In this document: positions 45,906 through 53,728 of the stretch, one piece after another
Layout: each line of letters begins with the position of its first letter
How positions within the stretch are numbered: the stretch's first letter is position 1
NCBI GenBank assembly: GCA_041480065.1
Contig: JBGOZF010000013.1
Location: 1 to 64,000, forward strand
DNA: 64,000 bases
Origin: Fen-999 sp041480065
GTDB lineage: Bacteria; Pseudomonadota; Gammaproteobacteria; Burkholderiales; Rhodocyclaceae
Direction of reading: 5' to 3'
Position numbers and translations under genes: made by a program
The notes under the pieces: generated by a model
Seen by the model: the letters and a program-made list of their open reading frames with translations, nothing else
Databases searched by the model: none
Told to the model about the DNA's origin: nothing

Positions 45906-46471
45906 TTGCGCGCCGGCTTGAGCGTATTCCTGTCGATCTCCCTCAGGGCATCGAGCTTCTGCTGGAGGTCCTCAACCTTCTTGCGCTCATCATGGAGCAA
46001 TGCTTCGGTACGCCTCAGTTCGCCTTGCTGCGACACGTCCGCGCGACGCTGTTCGTCCTTGATCAGGCGCTGACGTTCGACGGTCAGTCGATAGAGCAAC
46101 TGCGCCACTTGACGTCGCAGCGTCGGACTGGTGTCCGTTGACCATTCTGCAATCATGGATATCACCCGCGCATCGTCGCGCCACGGTGCCTGCGGCAGGC
46201 AGAGCGCCAAGACCAGGCGCAGGCGGTTCGACTCGTTGGGGCTTTGTTCGAACGCCGCCTGAGCCGCAGTGAACTCTCGCTTCTGTTCCTCGGTCGGCTG
46301 GCTGGCGAGGCGCTCGAACCATGCCAGCAGTTGTGAGACTTCGCGACCATCCGCTGCGCGCGCCGGCGAGGTCGCCGGTGCCTCGGGCTGGGTCTCGGGC
46401 AGGATTACACAGGCCGACAAGCCCAGACAAACGGTAGCGATCGACAATCTTGCCAGGCGAAACCAAGTCAT
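45902..46471 (-). CDS. QseG-like outer-membrane lipoprotein
   Basis: This 189-residue lipoprotein has a lipobox LGLSAC near residue 21 and then a helical, partly coiled-coil region (EALLHDERKKVEDLQQKLDAL). It lies between the sensor kinase and regulator genes and overlaps both, as QseG does in the GlrK-QseG-GlrR system. There it is required for kinase signalling in enterobacteria. Sequence similarity is low, so the name rests partly on position. Confidence 0.7.
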   Translation of the reverse strand: MTWFRLARLSIATVCLGLSACVILPETQPEAPATSPARAADGREVSQLLAWFERLASQPTEEQKREFTAAQAAFEQSPNESNRLRLVLALCLPQAPWRDDARVISMIAEWSTDTSPTLRRQVAQLLYRLTVERQRLIKDEQRRADVSQQGELRRTEALLHDERKKVEDLQQKLDALREIDRNTLKPARK

Positions 46472-47898
46472 CCCGCAGGTCCTCTCTTGGGCAAGGAAAC
46501 ACGAAAATGGGCGCCAACCGCCGAGTCTACGATCTCCAGGCTGCCACCATGGGCAACGGCAAACTCGCGCGCTATGGCGAGCCCGAGTCCGATGCCGATG
46601 ACGTCCTTCGAATTCGAACTGCGATAGAACGGCTCGAAGATCCGCTGCCGGTCGTCCTCCGGCACTCCCCGGCCCTGGTCGGCGACATCGAGCACCGCTA
46701 GACGGCCCTCCAGGCTCAGGGTCAGGGAAACCGTGCCCCCCTCCGGAGAGAACTTGATCGCGTTGGAAACCAGGTTGTTCACGACAGTCGTCAGCTCCTC
46801 GCGGCCTCCGGTCACGGTAATCGGCGCCAGCGAGCCGGAAAAGCGCAAGCGCTTGTCGCGGGCGGCCAGTTGATGAGTCGCCAGCACCTGCTGGATCAAC
46901 TCGTCCAGACGCACGCGAACGGGTTCCAGGCGATCACCGGCATACCCGGCCTGTTGCAGTTTCAGCAAACCATCGATCAGCGCCTGCAAGCGCAAGGCGT
47001 TGTTGCGCATAATACCCACGATCTTGCCTTGGCCGGGCGTCAACGATCCGGCGGCACCTTCGGTAAGCAGGCTCGATCCCTCGCGCAGCGCCGCCAGAGG
47101 CGTCTTCAGTTCGTGCGACACGTGGCGCAGCACCAGCGTGCGCTGTTCCTCCAGGGCCAACAGCCGTCGCCGCAGCCAGTCCAAGCGGCGGCCCACCTCT
47201 TGCATATCCTTTGGTCCGTCCAGTCGGATCTCGTTGTCCAGCTTACCCTCACCCAAGGATTTCACGGCCTGCTCGAAACGTCGCCACAGACGTGTGATCA
47301 ACACCCGGCCGAAACTGCCGAACAGGACCACGGCCGCCAATCCGAGCGCCTGCGCCAACATCAGGCGCTGATGCAGCCGCGTGCTTTCCTGACGAAACGA
47401 CTCCACCTCCCGGTCGGCGATTCGGCCGGTATCCGTCAACACCTGATGCAGTCGGGGCTTGAGGTCGCCCAAGATGGCACGAAGCTCGCCCGCCTTCAGG
47501 CTACCGTTCTGGAAACCCTGGTACGCCGCCGCTTCCGTTGCCAAAATGGTCCCAACCTGGTCGGAGATGTCGGTCAACAAGGGTATCGCGGCATATTCCC
47601 GCGCGCTCGACAACCAGTTGCGGCGCAAGGTATCGTAGTCGTCAAGCAGCGAGCGATCGGCGAGAACCTCGTACTGACGCAGGATGCGATCCATGGCGCC
47701 GAGATCGTCAGGCAACTCCCAACCCAGTCGCGCGGCCAGCGATGCCTGGCGCGTGACCGCCTCGCTGCGCAACGTCAGGCTCTCGATACTGGACGCAACG
47801 TAGGCGATGGCGATGATCAACGGCAGCGCGACGACGATGTTTCCCAACAGGATCAATCGCAGGAAGGAACGCGGGTAAAACTGCCTCACGGATGTCAT
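46468..47898 (-). CDS. Sensor histidine kinase (GlrK/QseE-like)
   Basis: This 476-residue membrane kinase has a first helix at about 14-36 (RLILLGNIVVALPLIIAIAY), a periplasmic helical sensor domain, a second helix at about 180-200 (LAQALGLAAVVLFGSFG) and HAMP. HisKA follows with the phospho-histidine in LRHVSHELKTPL, then HATPase with N box NLVSNAIKFSPEG and DQGRGVP. It is the first gene of the three-gene operon and partner of the degenerate GlrR-like regulator. Confidence 0.9.
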   Translation of the reverse strand: MTSVRQFYPRSFLRLILLGNIVVALPLIIAIAYVASSIESLTLRSEAVTRQASLAARLGWELPDDLGAMDRILRQYEVLADRSLLDDYDTLRRNWLSSAREYAAIPLLTDISDQVGTILATEAAAYQGFQNGSLKAGELRAILGDLKPRLHQVLTDTGRIADREVESFRQESTRLHQRLMLAQALGLAAVVLFGSFGRVLITRLWRRFEQAVKSLGEGKLDNEIRLDGPKDMQEVGRRLDWLRRRLLALEEQRTLVLRHVSHELKTPLAALREGSSLLTEGAAGSLTPGQGKIVGIMRNNALRLQALIDGLLKLQQAGYAGDRLEPVRVRLDELIQQVLATHQLAARDKRLRFSGSLAPITVTGGREELTTVVNNLVSNAIKFSPEGGTVSLTLSLEGRLAVLDVADQGRGVPEDDRQRIFEPFYRSSNSKDVIGIGLGLAIAREFAVAHGGSLEIVDSAVGAHFRVSLPKRGPAG

Positions 47899-48095
47899 GG
47901 TAAGTCACACGAAGATATGGCCGAAGTGTCGGGCACAGGCGACGGTAGCACGGCACCGCCCTGGTCGCCAAGATGGCAAATTCGCCGGCGCCAACTGCAA
48001 GGATACTATGCCGGCCGCATTTCAAGCACCGGGCTGACAGTGAAGCGGCCCGAAAAGCCCGCGCGCAATGCAAATCGGCCGGTGGCTGGCGCCCC

Positions 48096-48548
48096 TTACC
48101 GTGCCGGTGGTGCCCGGTCAATGCCGCCGATGACGAAACCCGGCCCGACGCCGCGCTTGCGAAACCAGCCCACGTTCATCTCGAGTGCAAATCTGGCGGG
48201 CTTGGCGGCGCAGTGGTTGTTCTCCGTCTGGGGCTGCATTTCCTCGACGTTGATGATCTTTCCGTTCTCGTCAAGAAAGGCAACCGACAGCGCAATCAGC
48301 GTCTTCTTCATCCACATGCAGTGCCGCGCGTCGGCATCAAAAACAAACAGCATGCCCCGCTGCGGCGCCAGGTACTCGCGTTGCATCAGTCCGACCATGC
48401 GGCTGGACTCGGTATTGACGACTTCGGCTTCGATACGGTGCATGCCGGCGGACAACTCAAGCGTCCGGGAATTTTGCGCCTCTGCCGGCAGGTTCGCCAG
48501 GAATGCGGCAGCGATGACGACGGCGTATCGGCTCATGACTATCCTCAC
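48096..48548 (-). CDS. DUF192 family exported protein
   Basis: This 150-residue protein has a signal peptide (MSRYAVVIAAAFLANLPAEA) followed by the DUF192 domain: ESSRMVGLMQREYLAPQRGM, FVFDADARHCMWMKKTLIAL. The function of this family is unknown. It is the third gene of the cyanophycin-linked operon; ATG 48548 overlaps the DUF1854 stop (ATGA). ATG 48536 is an alternative start. Confidence 0.87.
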   Translation of the reverse strand: MRIVMSRYAVVIAAAFLANLPAEAQNSRTLELSAGMHRIEAEVVNTESSRMVGLMQREYLAPQRGMLFVFDADARHCMWMKKTLIALSVAFLDENGKIINVEEMQPQTENNHCAAKPARFALEMNVGWFRKRGVGPGFVIGGIDRAPPAR

Positions 48549-49015
48549 AGGAAGCGGTCCAGCAGCCGACGACTCGCTCTGTCCATGGCAGCGATGTCGC
48601 GGATGCGAAAATGTATGCCGTGGCTGTCTGCGATCAGCAGGCCGGTCTGGCCAAGGCGGCGAATATCCTCCTCACCTTTGAGGACAAACGAGGTGTCGCC
48701 GCGATCGGTGCGCGCGTGCCAGGTGCTCGGCGTGGCGAAGCTTGAAACGCCTCGGATCTGCAGGATCTCCGGAATGAAGTCGCGACTGGCCAATTCCTCT
48801 TCCACAAGCGCCCGCGTGCTGCCGGACAGTTCGTCCATCCGGTCGATCCAGGCCACCTCGTGCCCGTCGGCCCCCACCAGGGCGAGACTCTCGCCCGGCG
48901 CCGCCAGCGGAAAGGCGCGCACCGGCACGACATCTTCGTGGATCTCGCCTGCTGGGCCGGTGAAGACCAGTCGCCCGAAGCGATTGCGGGCGAGTTGAAA
49001 GTCAGTTCTCGGCAT
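48545..49015 (-). CDS. Cyanophycin-locus DUF1854 protein
   Basis: This 156-residue soluble protein matches the DUF1854 family (PVRAFPLAAPGESLALVGAD, GHEVAWIDRMDELSG, DIAAMDRASRRLLDRFL). It is known mainly as a neighbour of cyanophycin synthetase and the ABC transporter next to it. Its biochemical role is unknown. It overlaps the transporter gene by 14 bases. Confidence 0.85.
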   Translation of the reverse strand: MPRTDFQLARNRFGRLVFTGPAGEIHEDVVPVRAFPLAAPGESLALVGADGHEVAWIDRMDELSGSTRALVEEELASRDFIPEILQIRGVSSFATPSTWHARTDRGDTSFVLKGEEDIRRLGQTGLLIADSHGIHFRIRDIAAMDRASRRLLDRFL

Positions 49016-51089
49016 CGTCTTCCTGATCCTCCCGTTCGTCCTGCCTGGTCTCCGATTCCGTGTCGACGTTGCGCGCCTGGGCCTGATAAAGCCGGTAGTA
49101 GTGGCCTTCGCAGGCCATGAGTTGGTCGTGGTTGCCGGTTTCGACGATGCGCCCCCTGTCCATCACGATCAGGCGATCGGCCTTGCGCAGCGTGGACAAC
49201 CGGTGGGCGATGGCGATCGTGGTGCGGCCGCGGACCAGATTGTCCAGCGCCTTCTGGATTTCCTTTTCCGTTTCCGTATCCACCGACGACGTCGCCTCGT
49301 CGAGAATCAGCAGGCGTGGGTCGATCAGGAGCGCGCGTGCGATCGAGATACGCTGTCGCTCGCCGCCGGAAAGTCCCTGGCCGCGCTCGCCGACCAGCGA
49401 GTCGTAGCCGTGCGGCAGACGCAGGATGAATTCGTGGGCATGGGCGGCACGGGCGGCAGCAACGATTTCCTGCCGGCTGGCGTCGGGCTTGCCATAGGCG
49501 ATGTTCTCGGCAATGGTGCCGAAGAACAGAAACGGCTCCTGCAATACGAGGCCAATGTTGCGCCGGTATTCGGCGACCGGCAGCGAGCGGATGTCGACGC
49601 CGTCAACGCGGATGGAACCCTCGCTGACGTCGTAGAAGCGGCAGATCAGGTTGACCAGCGTGCTCTTGCCGGAGCCGCTGTGTCCCACCAGCCCGATCAT
49701 CTCGCCGGGTAGGATCGCCAGATCGACATTGCGGATGACGGCGCGATTGCCGTAGCGGAAGCCGATGTCGCGAATCTCGATCTGGCCGGTCAACTCCGGG
49801 AGATGAACGGGTTGACTGGGCTCGGGCACGCTGGAGACATGATCGAGGATGTCGAAGATCCGCTTCGCCCCCGCCGCCGCCTTTTGCGTCACCGAGACGA
49901 TGCGGCTCATCGAGTCGAGCCGGGTGTAGAAGCGCCCGATATAGGCAAGGAAAGCCGTCAACACACCGACAGTGATCTGTTTTTGCGAGATCTGCCAGAT
50001 GCCGAAGGCCCAGACGACCAGGATGCCGATTTCGGTAAGCAGAGACACCGTCGGCGAAAACAGCGACCAGATCTTGTTGATGCGGTCGTTGACCGCGAGG
50101 TTGTGCCGGTTGGCCACGCGGAAACGCTCGGCTTCGCGCCGCTCCTGGGCGAAGGCCTTGACGACGCGGATGCCGGGAATCGTGTCGGCAAGCACATTGG
50201 TCACTTCCGACCAGACGCGGTCGATCTTCTCGAAGCCGGTACGCAGCCTGTCTCTCACGACGTGAATCATCCAGGCGATGAAGGGCAGCGGCAGCAGCGT
50301 GATCGCGGCCAGCCAGGGGTTGATCGAGAACAGGATGGCCGAGGTCATGACGATCATCAGGACATCGGTGGCGAAATCGAGCAGGTGCAGCGACAGGAAG
50401 ACGCAGATGCGGTCGGACTCGGAACCGATGCGCGCCATCAGATCCCCGGTACGCTTGCCGCCGAAGTACTCGAGGGACAACTGCAGCAGATGTTCGTAAG
50501 TGGCGGTGCGCAAGTCGGCGCCGATGCGCTCGGAGACCAGCGCGAGAATGTAGGTGCGTGCCCAGCCGAGGCCCCATGCCAGCAGCGCTGCACCCAGCAG
50601 CCCGCCCAAGTAACCCGAAACCAGGACAACATCGATGGGGGCGCCGTTCTGGAATGGAATCAACACCTTATCCATCAGGGGCATCGACAGGTAGGGCGGC
50701 ACCAGAGTCGCCGCGGTCGCCGCCAGGGTGAGCAGAAAACCAGCCAATAGTTGGCCCTGGTAAGGCTTGGTAAAACGCCACAAGCGGAACAGCGTCCAGG
50801 TCGAGGGGGGGGTCTGCGTTACCCGAGTGCAGATCGGGCATTCCTCCTGACCAGGTTCCAGAGGCGCCTTGCACTGCGGGCAGATCGATTCGGTCTCGCT
50901 AAGGACCGCTTCGCCGGTCAGGCGGCTTTGCGACTGCCGGCCAAACTGATCGACCAGACGATGAACCGCGATCTCCTGTGCCAGGGTATAGCGCCAGCAG
51001 GCCAGCCGCGCCTGCTCATCGCGCAACTCCAGGCTGCCGACGCCGCCATGATCGTGGCTTTGCAGCGTCAGTCCGTGCCTGTAGGCCAT
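49002..51089 (-). CDS. Cyanophycin-locus ABC exporter-type transporter (main frame)
   Basis: The 695-residue frame holds a short N-terminal region, a zinc ribbon (CPQC...CPIC at about 70-87), and six transmembrane helices (about 105-390). An ATPase follows with Walker A GHSGSGKS, signature LSGGERQR and Walker B LLILDEA. The natural N-terminus is missing: homologous sequence lies just upstream in another frame (51068-51301). The substrate is unknown. It sits divergently from two cyanophycin synthetase genes. Confidence 0.85.
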   Translation of the reverse strand: MAYRHGLTLQSHDHGGVGSLELRDEQARLACWRYTLAQEIAVHRLVDQFGRQSQSRLTGEAVLSETESICPQCKAPLEPGQEECPICTRVTQTPPSTWTLFRLWRFTKPYQGQLLAGFLLTLAATAATLVPPYLSMPLMDKVLIPFQNGAPIDVVLVSGYLGGLLGAALLAWGLGWARTYILALVSERIGADLRTATYEHLLQLSLEYFGGKRTGDLMARIGSESDRICVFLSLHLLDFATDVLMIVMTSAILFSINPWLAAITLLPLPFIAWMIHVVRDRLRTGFEKIDRVWSEVTNVLADTIPGIRVVKAFAQERREAERFRVANRHNLAVNDRINKIWSLFSPTVSLLTEIGILVVWAFGIWQISQKQITVGVLTAFLAYIGRFYTRLDSMSRIVSVTQKAAAGAKRIFDILDHVSSVPEPSQPVHLPELTGQIEIRDIGFRYGNRAVIRNVDLAILPGEMIGLVGHSGSGKSTLVNLICRFYDVSEGSIRVDGVDIRSLPVAEYRRNIGLVLQEPFLFFGTIAENIAYGKPDASRQEIVAAARAAHAHEFILRLPHGYDSLVGERGQGLSGGERQRISIARALLIDPRLLILDEATSSVDTETEKEIQKALDNLVRGRTTIAIAHRLSTLRKADRLIVMDRGRIVETGNHDQLMACEGHYYRLYQAQARNVDTESETRQDEREDQEDDAEN

Positions 51090-51301
51090 TCCTGCCAGGT
51101 CGCATCACGCCGCGCTTTCGCCAGCAGACGCCGGTCGGTGACGGCCACCAATCCGGCCGAGAAACGCAGTTCGGCGTCGAGATCCGCTTCGACCCATGCC
51201 AGCACTTCTTCGCCGGGCGCCAACAGGGAAGCGACGTCAGCCTGCCAAGCCCCGGGGGCGGAAACCGTCGCAGACGCATGTGCAATAGGCAGGGTAGTCA
51301 T
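51068..51301 (-). pseudogene. Out-of-frame N-terminal fragment of the cyanophycin-locus ABC transporter
   Basis: The frame encodes about 77 residues (MTTLPIAHASATV..., LLAPGEEVLAWVEADLDAEL, VTDRRLLAKA) and ends at WQEWPTGTD. The transporter frame resumes with GLTLQSHDHGGVG, which is what should follow WQEWP in an intact protein. A shift of one base near 51070-51090 therefore splits the gene. It could be a real mutation, a sequencing error or two coupled cistrons; no homopolymer is present at the site. Confidence 0.6.
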
Positions 51302-51492
51302 CGAGAAGCAAGCATGGAGGGGCTGCAAGTATACCTTCTCGCACCGGCTTGCCCGACAGTCGCCGGACCGTGACGATATCGTGAGGCAAGACGACCTGCC
51401 GGCGCGGGTAAACCAATTCGCGACCTGCGCGTTAAGAGCGCATCGGGCCTATTATTGCCGAATTATTAATCCCGCCCTATCCTTCCCGGTAC

Positions 51493-53712
51493 ATGATAAA
51501 AAGCATCGAAGTAGTCCGCGTAATGTATCTGCGCGGGCCGAACATCTGGACCTATCGCCCCGCCCTCGAAGCCTGGGTCGACATAGGCGACCTCGAGGAT
51601 CACCCCTCGAACACCATCCCCGGTTTCCCGGAGCGTCTGACCGCCCTGCTGCCCTCGCTGAGCGAGCATCGATGCAGTGTCGGCGAACCCGGCGGCTTCC
51701 TGCAGCGGCTCCAGGAAGGCACTTGGCCGGCACATATCCTCGAGCACGTGACGCTTGAATTGCAGAATCTGGTCGGTCAGCGAACCGGCTTCGGCAAGGC
51801 AAGGAGTACATCGACCCGCGGCGTCTACAAAGTTGCTGTTCGCTCCAGGCAAGAGCAGGTCAGCCACGCCTGCCTGCTCGCCGCCCGCGACCTGGTGATG
51901 GCGGCAATCGAGGACAAGCCGTACGACCTGAACGCGACATTGGCCAAGCTGCGCGATGTCGCCGACACCTACTGTCTTGGCCCGAGCACCGCCTGCATCG
52001 TCGATGCCGCCACCGAAAGACGCATTCCGTCCGTCCGGCTCACCGACGGCAACCTGGTGCAACTCGGCTACGGCGCCCGTCAGCGCCGGATCTGGACAGC
52101 CGAAACCGACAGCACCAGCGCCATCGGCGAAAGCATTTCCCGCGACAAGGACCTGACCAAGCGGTTGCTGCATTCGTGTGGCGTGCCGATACCGGAAGGC
52201 CGTGTAGTCAAGAGCCCGGACGACGCCTGGGAGGCTGCCCAGGAAGTTGGTGTCCCGGTCGTCGTCAAACCGTGTGACGCCAACCATGGCCGCGGCGTAT
52301 CGACCGAGCTGGTCAGCCGCGAGGAAATCGAGGTTGCTTACCACCTCGCCGTCGAGCATGGCACCGGCGTCATCGTCGAGCGCTTCGTGCGCGGCAACGA
52401 GCACCGCCTCCTGGTGGTCGGCGGCCGAATGGTTGCCGCCGCCAAGGGCGAAACTGCCTGGGTAACCGGCGATGGCCATTCGACCATCACCGAGCTGACC
52501 GACGATCAACTCAACACCGACCCGCGCCGCGGCATCACCGACGAGTACCCGCTCAATGTGATCATGCCCGACGATGACCGCCTGGTTAAACTGGAGCTCC
52601 AGCGTCAGGGATTCGAGCCCAATGCCATTCCCGCCGACGGCCAGAAGGTCCTGATCCAGCGCAACGGCAACGTCGCCAACGACGTCACCGACCAGGTGCA
52701 CCCGAGCGTGGCGGCCGCAGTTTCGCTGGCCGCCCGCGTCGTCGGACTCGATATCGCCGGCGTCGACATCGTGGCGGAGGATATCTCGCGCCCGCTGGCG
52801 GAACAGGGCGGCGCCATCGTCGAAGTCAATGCCGGGCCCGGCCTGCTGATGCATCTCAAGCCGGCCGAGGGAAAGCCGCGCCCCGTGGGCCGCGCCATTG
52901 TCGACCACCTGTTCCCCGAGGGAGAAAACGGCCGCATTCCGGTGATCGGTATCACGGGAAGCTACGGCAAGACTGCGGTGGCACAGTTGCTCGCGCGTCT
53001 GCTGCACCTCTCCGGCAAGCACACCGGCCTTGCATGCAGCAAGGGCAGCTACGTCGATCACCGTTGCGTCGACCACCAGGACGGCGCCAACTGGGATGCC
53101 GCGCATCGCGTACTGATGAACCGGGCCGTCGAAGCAGCCGTCATCGAAACCGGTGGCCTCGGCATCGTCAGCGAAGGGCTGGCCTACGATCGCTGCCAGG
53201 TGGCCGTCGTCACCAACCTGGATCCGGCTTCGAAGCTGCCCGACTACAGCATCGATTCCCCGCAGCAGATGGTCGGCGTGCTGCGTACCCTGGTCGATGT
53301 CGTGCTGCCCGACGGCGTCGCCGTGCTCAATGCCGCAGACGAGCTGGTGGCGGAGATGGCACCCTTGTGCGACGGAGACGTGATCTTCTTCGCCGCCGAC
53401 CCGGACAGTCCGGTCATCGTCGAGCACCGCAAGCAGGGCAAGCGCGCGGTGTTCGTGCGCGGCGACCGGGCCATGCTGGCCGCGGGCGATGACGAAACAT
53501 CGCTGCTTGAGTTGGCGCCGATAAGGTCGGCAGGCTTGCAGCCGGAGTCGCTCCGCACCGAGAATGTCCTCGCCGCGGCGGCAGCCGCCTGGGCACTCGG
53601 CATCGAGCCCGACCTGATACGCGCTGGTGTCCAGGCGTATGCCGCCGAGCAGACACTTGAAGCGCAACCCACACATCCGGCGACCAGGCCCGCACGGCGT
53701 TCGGCCGCCTAG
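51493..53712 (+). CDS. Cyanophycin synthetase-like protein CphA' (shortened)
   Basis: The 739-residue protein has an N-terminal CphA domain (1-160), an ATP-grasp domain (about 215-470, with VVVKPCDANHGRG) and a Mur-ligase middle domain with P-loop GSYGKTA at 489-495. The C-terminal Mur domain with GRFN and DYGHN motifs is missing, so it ends about 120 residues short of CphA. A second, shorter synthetase beside CphA is known from other betaproteobacteria (for example Ralstonia). It may extend the polymer with a different donor or assist CphA. Confidence 0.88.
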   Translation: MIKSIEVVRVMYLRGPNIWTYRPALEAWVDIGDLEDHPSNTIPGFPERLTALLPSLSEHRCSVGEPGGFLQRLQEGTWPAHILEHVTLELQNLVGQRTGFGKARSTSTRGVYKVAVRSRQEQVSHACLLAARDLVMAAIEDKPYDLNATLAKLRDVADTYCLGPSTACIVDAATERRIPSVRLTDGNLVQLGYGARQRRIWTAETDSTSAIGESISRDKDLTKRLLHSCGVPIPEGRVVKSPDDAWEAAQEVGVPVVVKPCDANHGRGVSTELVSREEIEVAYHLAVEHGTGVIVERFVRGNEHRLLVVGGRMVAAAKGETAWVTGDGHSTITELTDDQLNTDPRRGITDEYPLNVIMPDDDRLVKLELQRQGFEPNAIPADGQKVLIQRNGNVANDVTDQVHPSVAAAVSLAARVVGLDIAGVDIVAEDISRPLAEQGGAIVEVNAGPGLLMHLKPAEGKPRPVGRAIVDHLFPEGENGRIPVIGITGSYGKTAVAQLLARLLHLSGKHTGLACSKGSYVDHRCVDHQDGANWDAAHRVLMNRAVEAAVIETGGLGIVSEGLAYDRCQVAVVTNLDPASKLPDYSIDSPQQMVGVLRTLVDVVLPDGVAVLNAADELVAEMAPLCDGDVIFFAADPDSPVIVEHRKQGKRAVFVRGDRAMLAAGDDETSLLELAPIRSAGLQPESLRTENVLAAAAAAWALGIEPDLIRAGVQAYAAEQTLEAQPTHPATRPARRSAA

Positions 53713-53728
53713 ACAGGAAGAGACGTTC

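Noticed and set aside
50806..50812. Run of seven G (C on the coding strand) in the ABC transporter gene as the cause of the frameshift
   Set aside because: The frame is continuous across this run (QTPPSTWTLF); the shift lies about 270 bases further upstream in the gene, near 51080.
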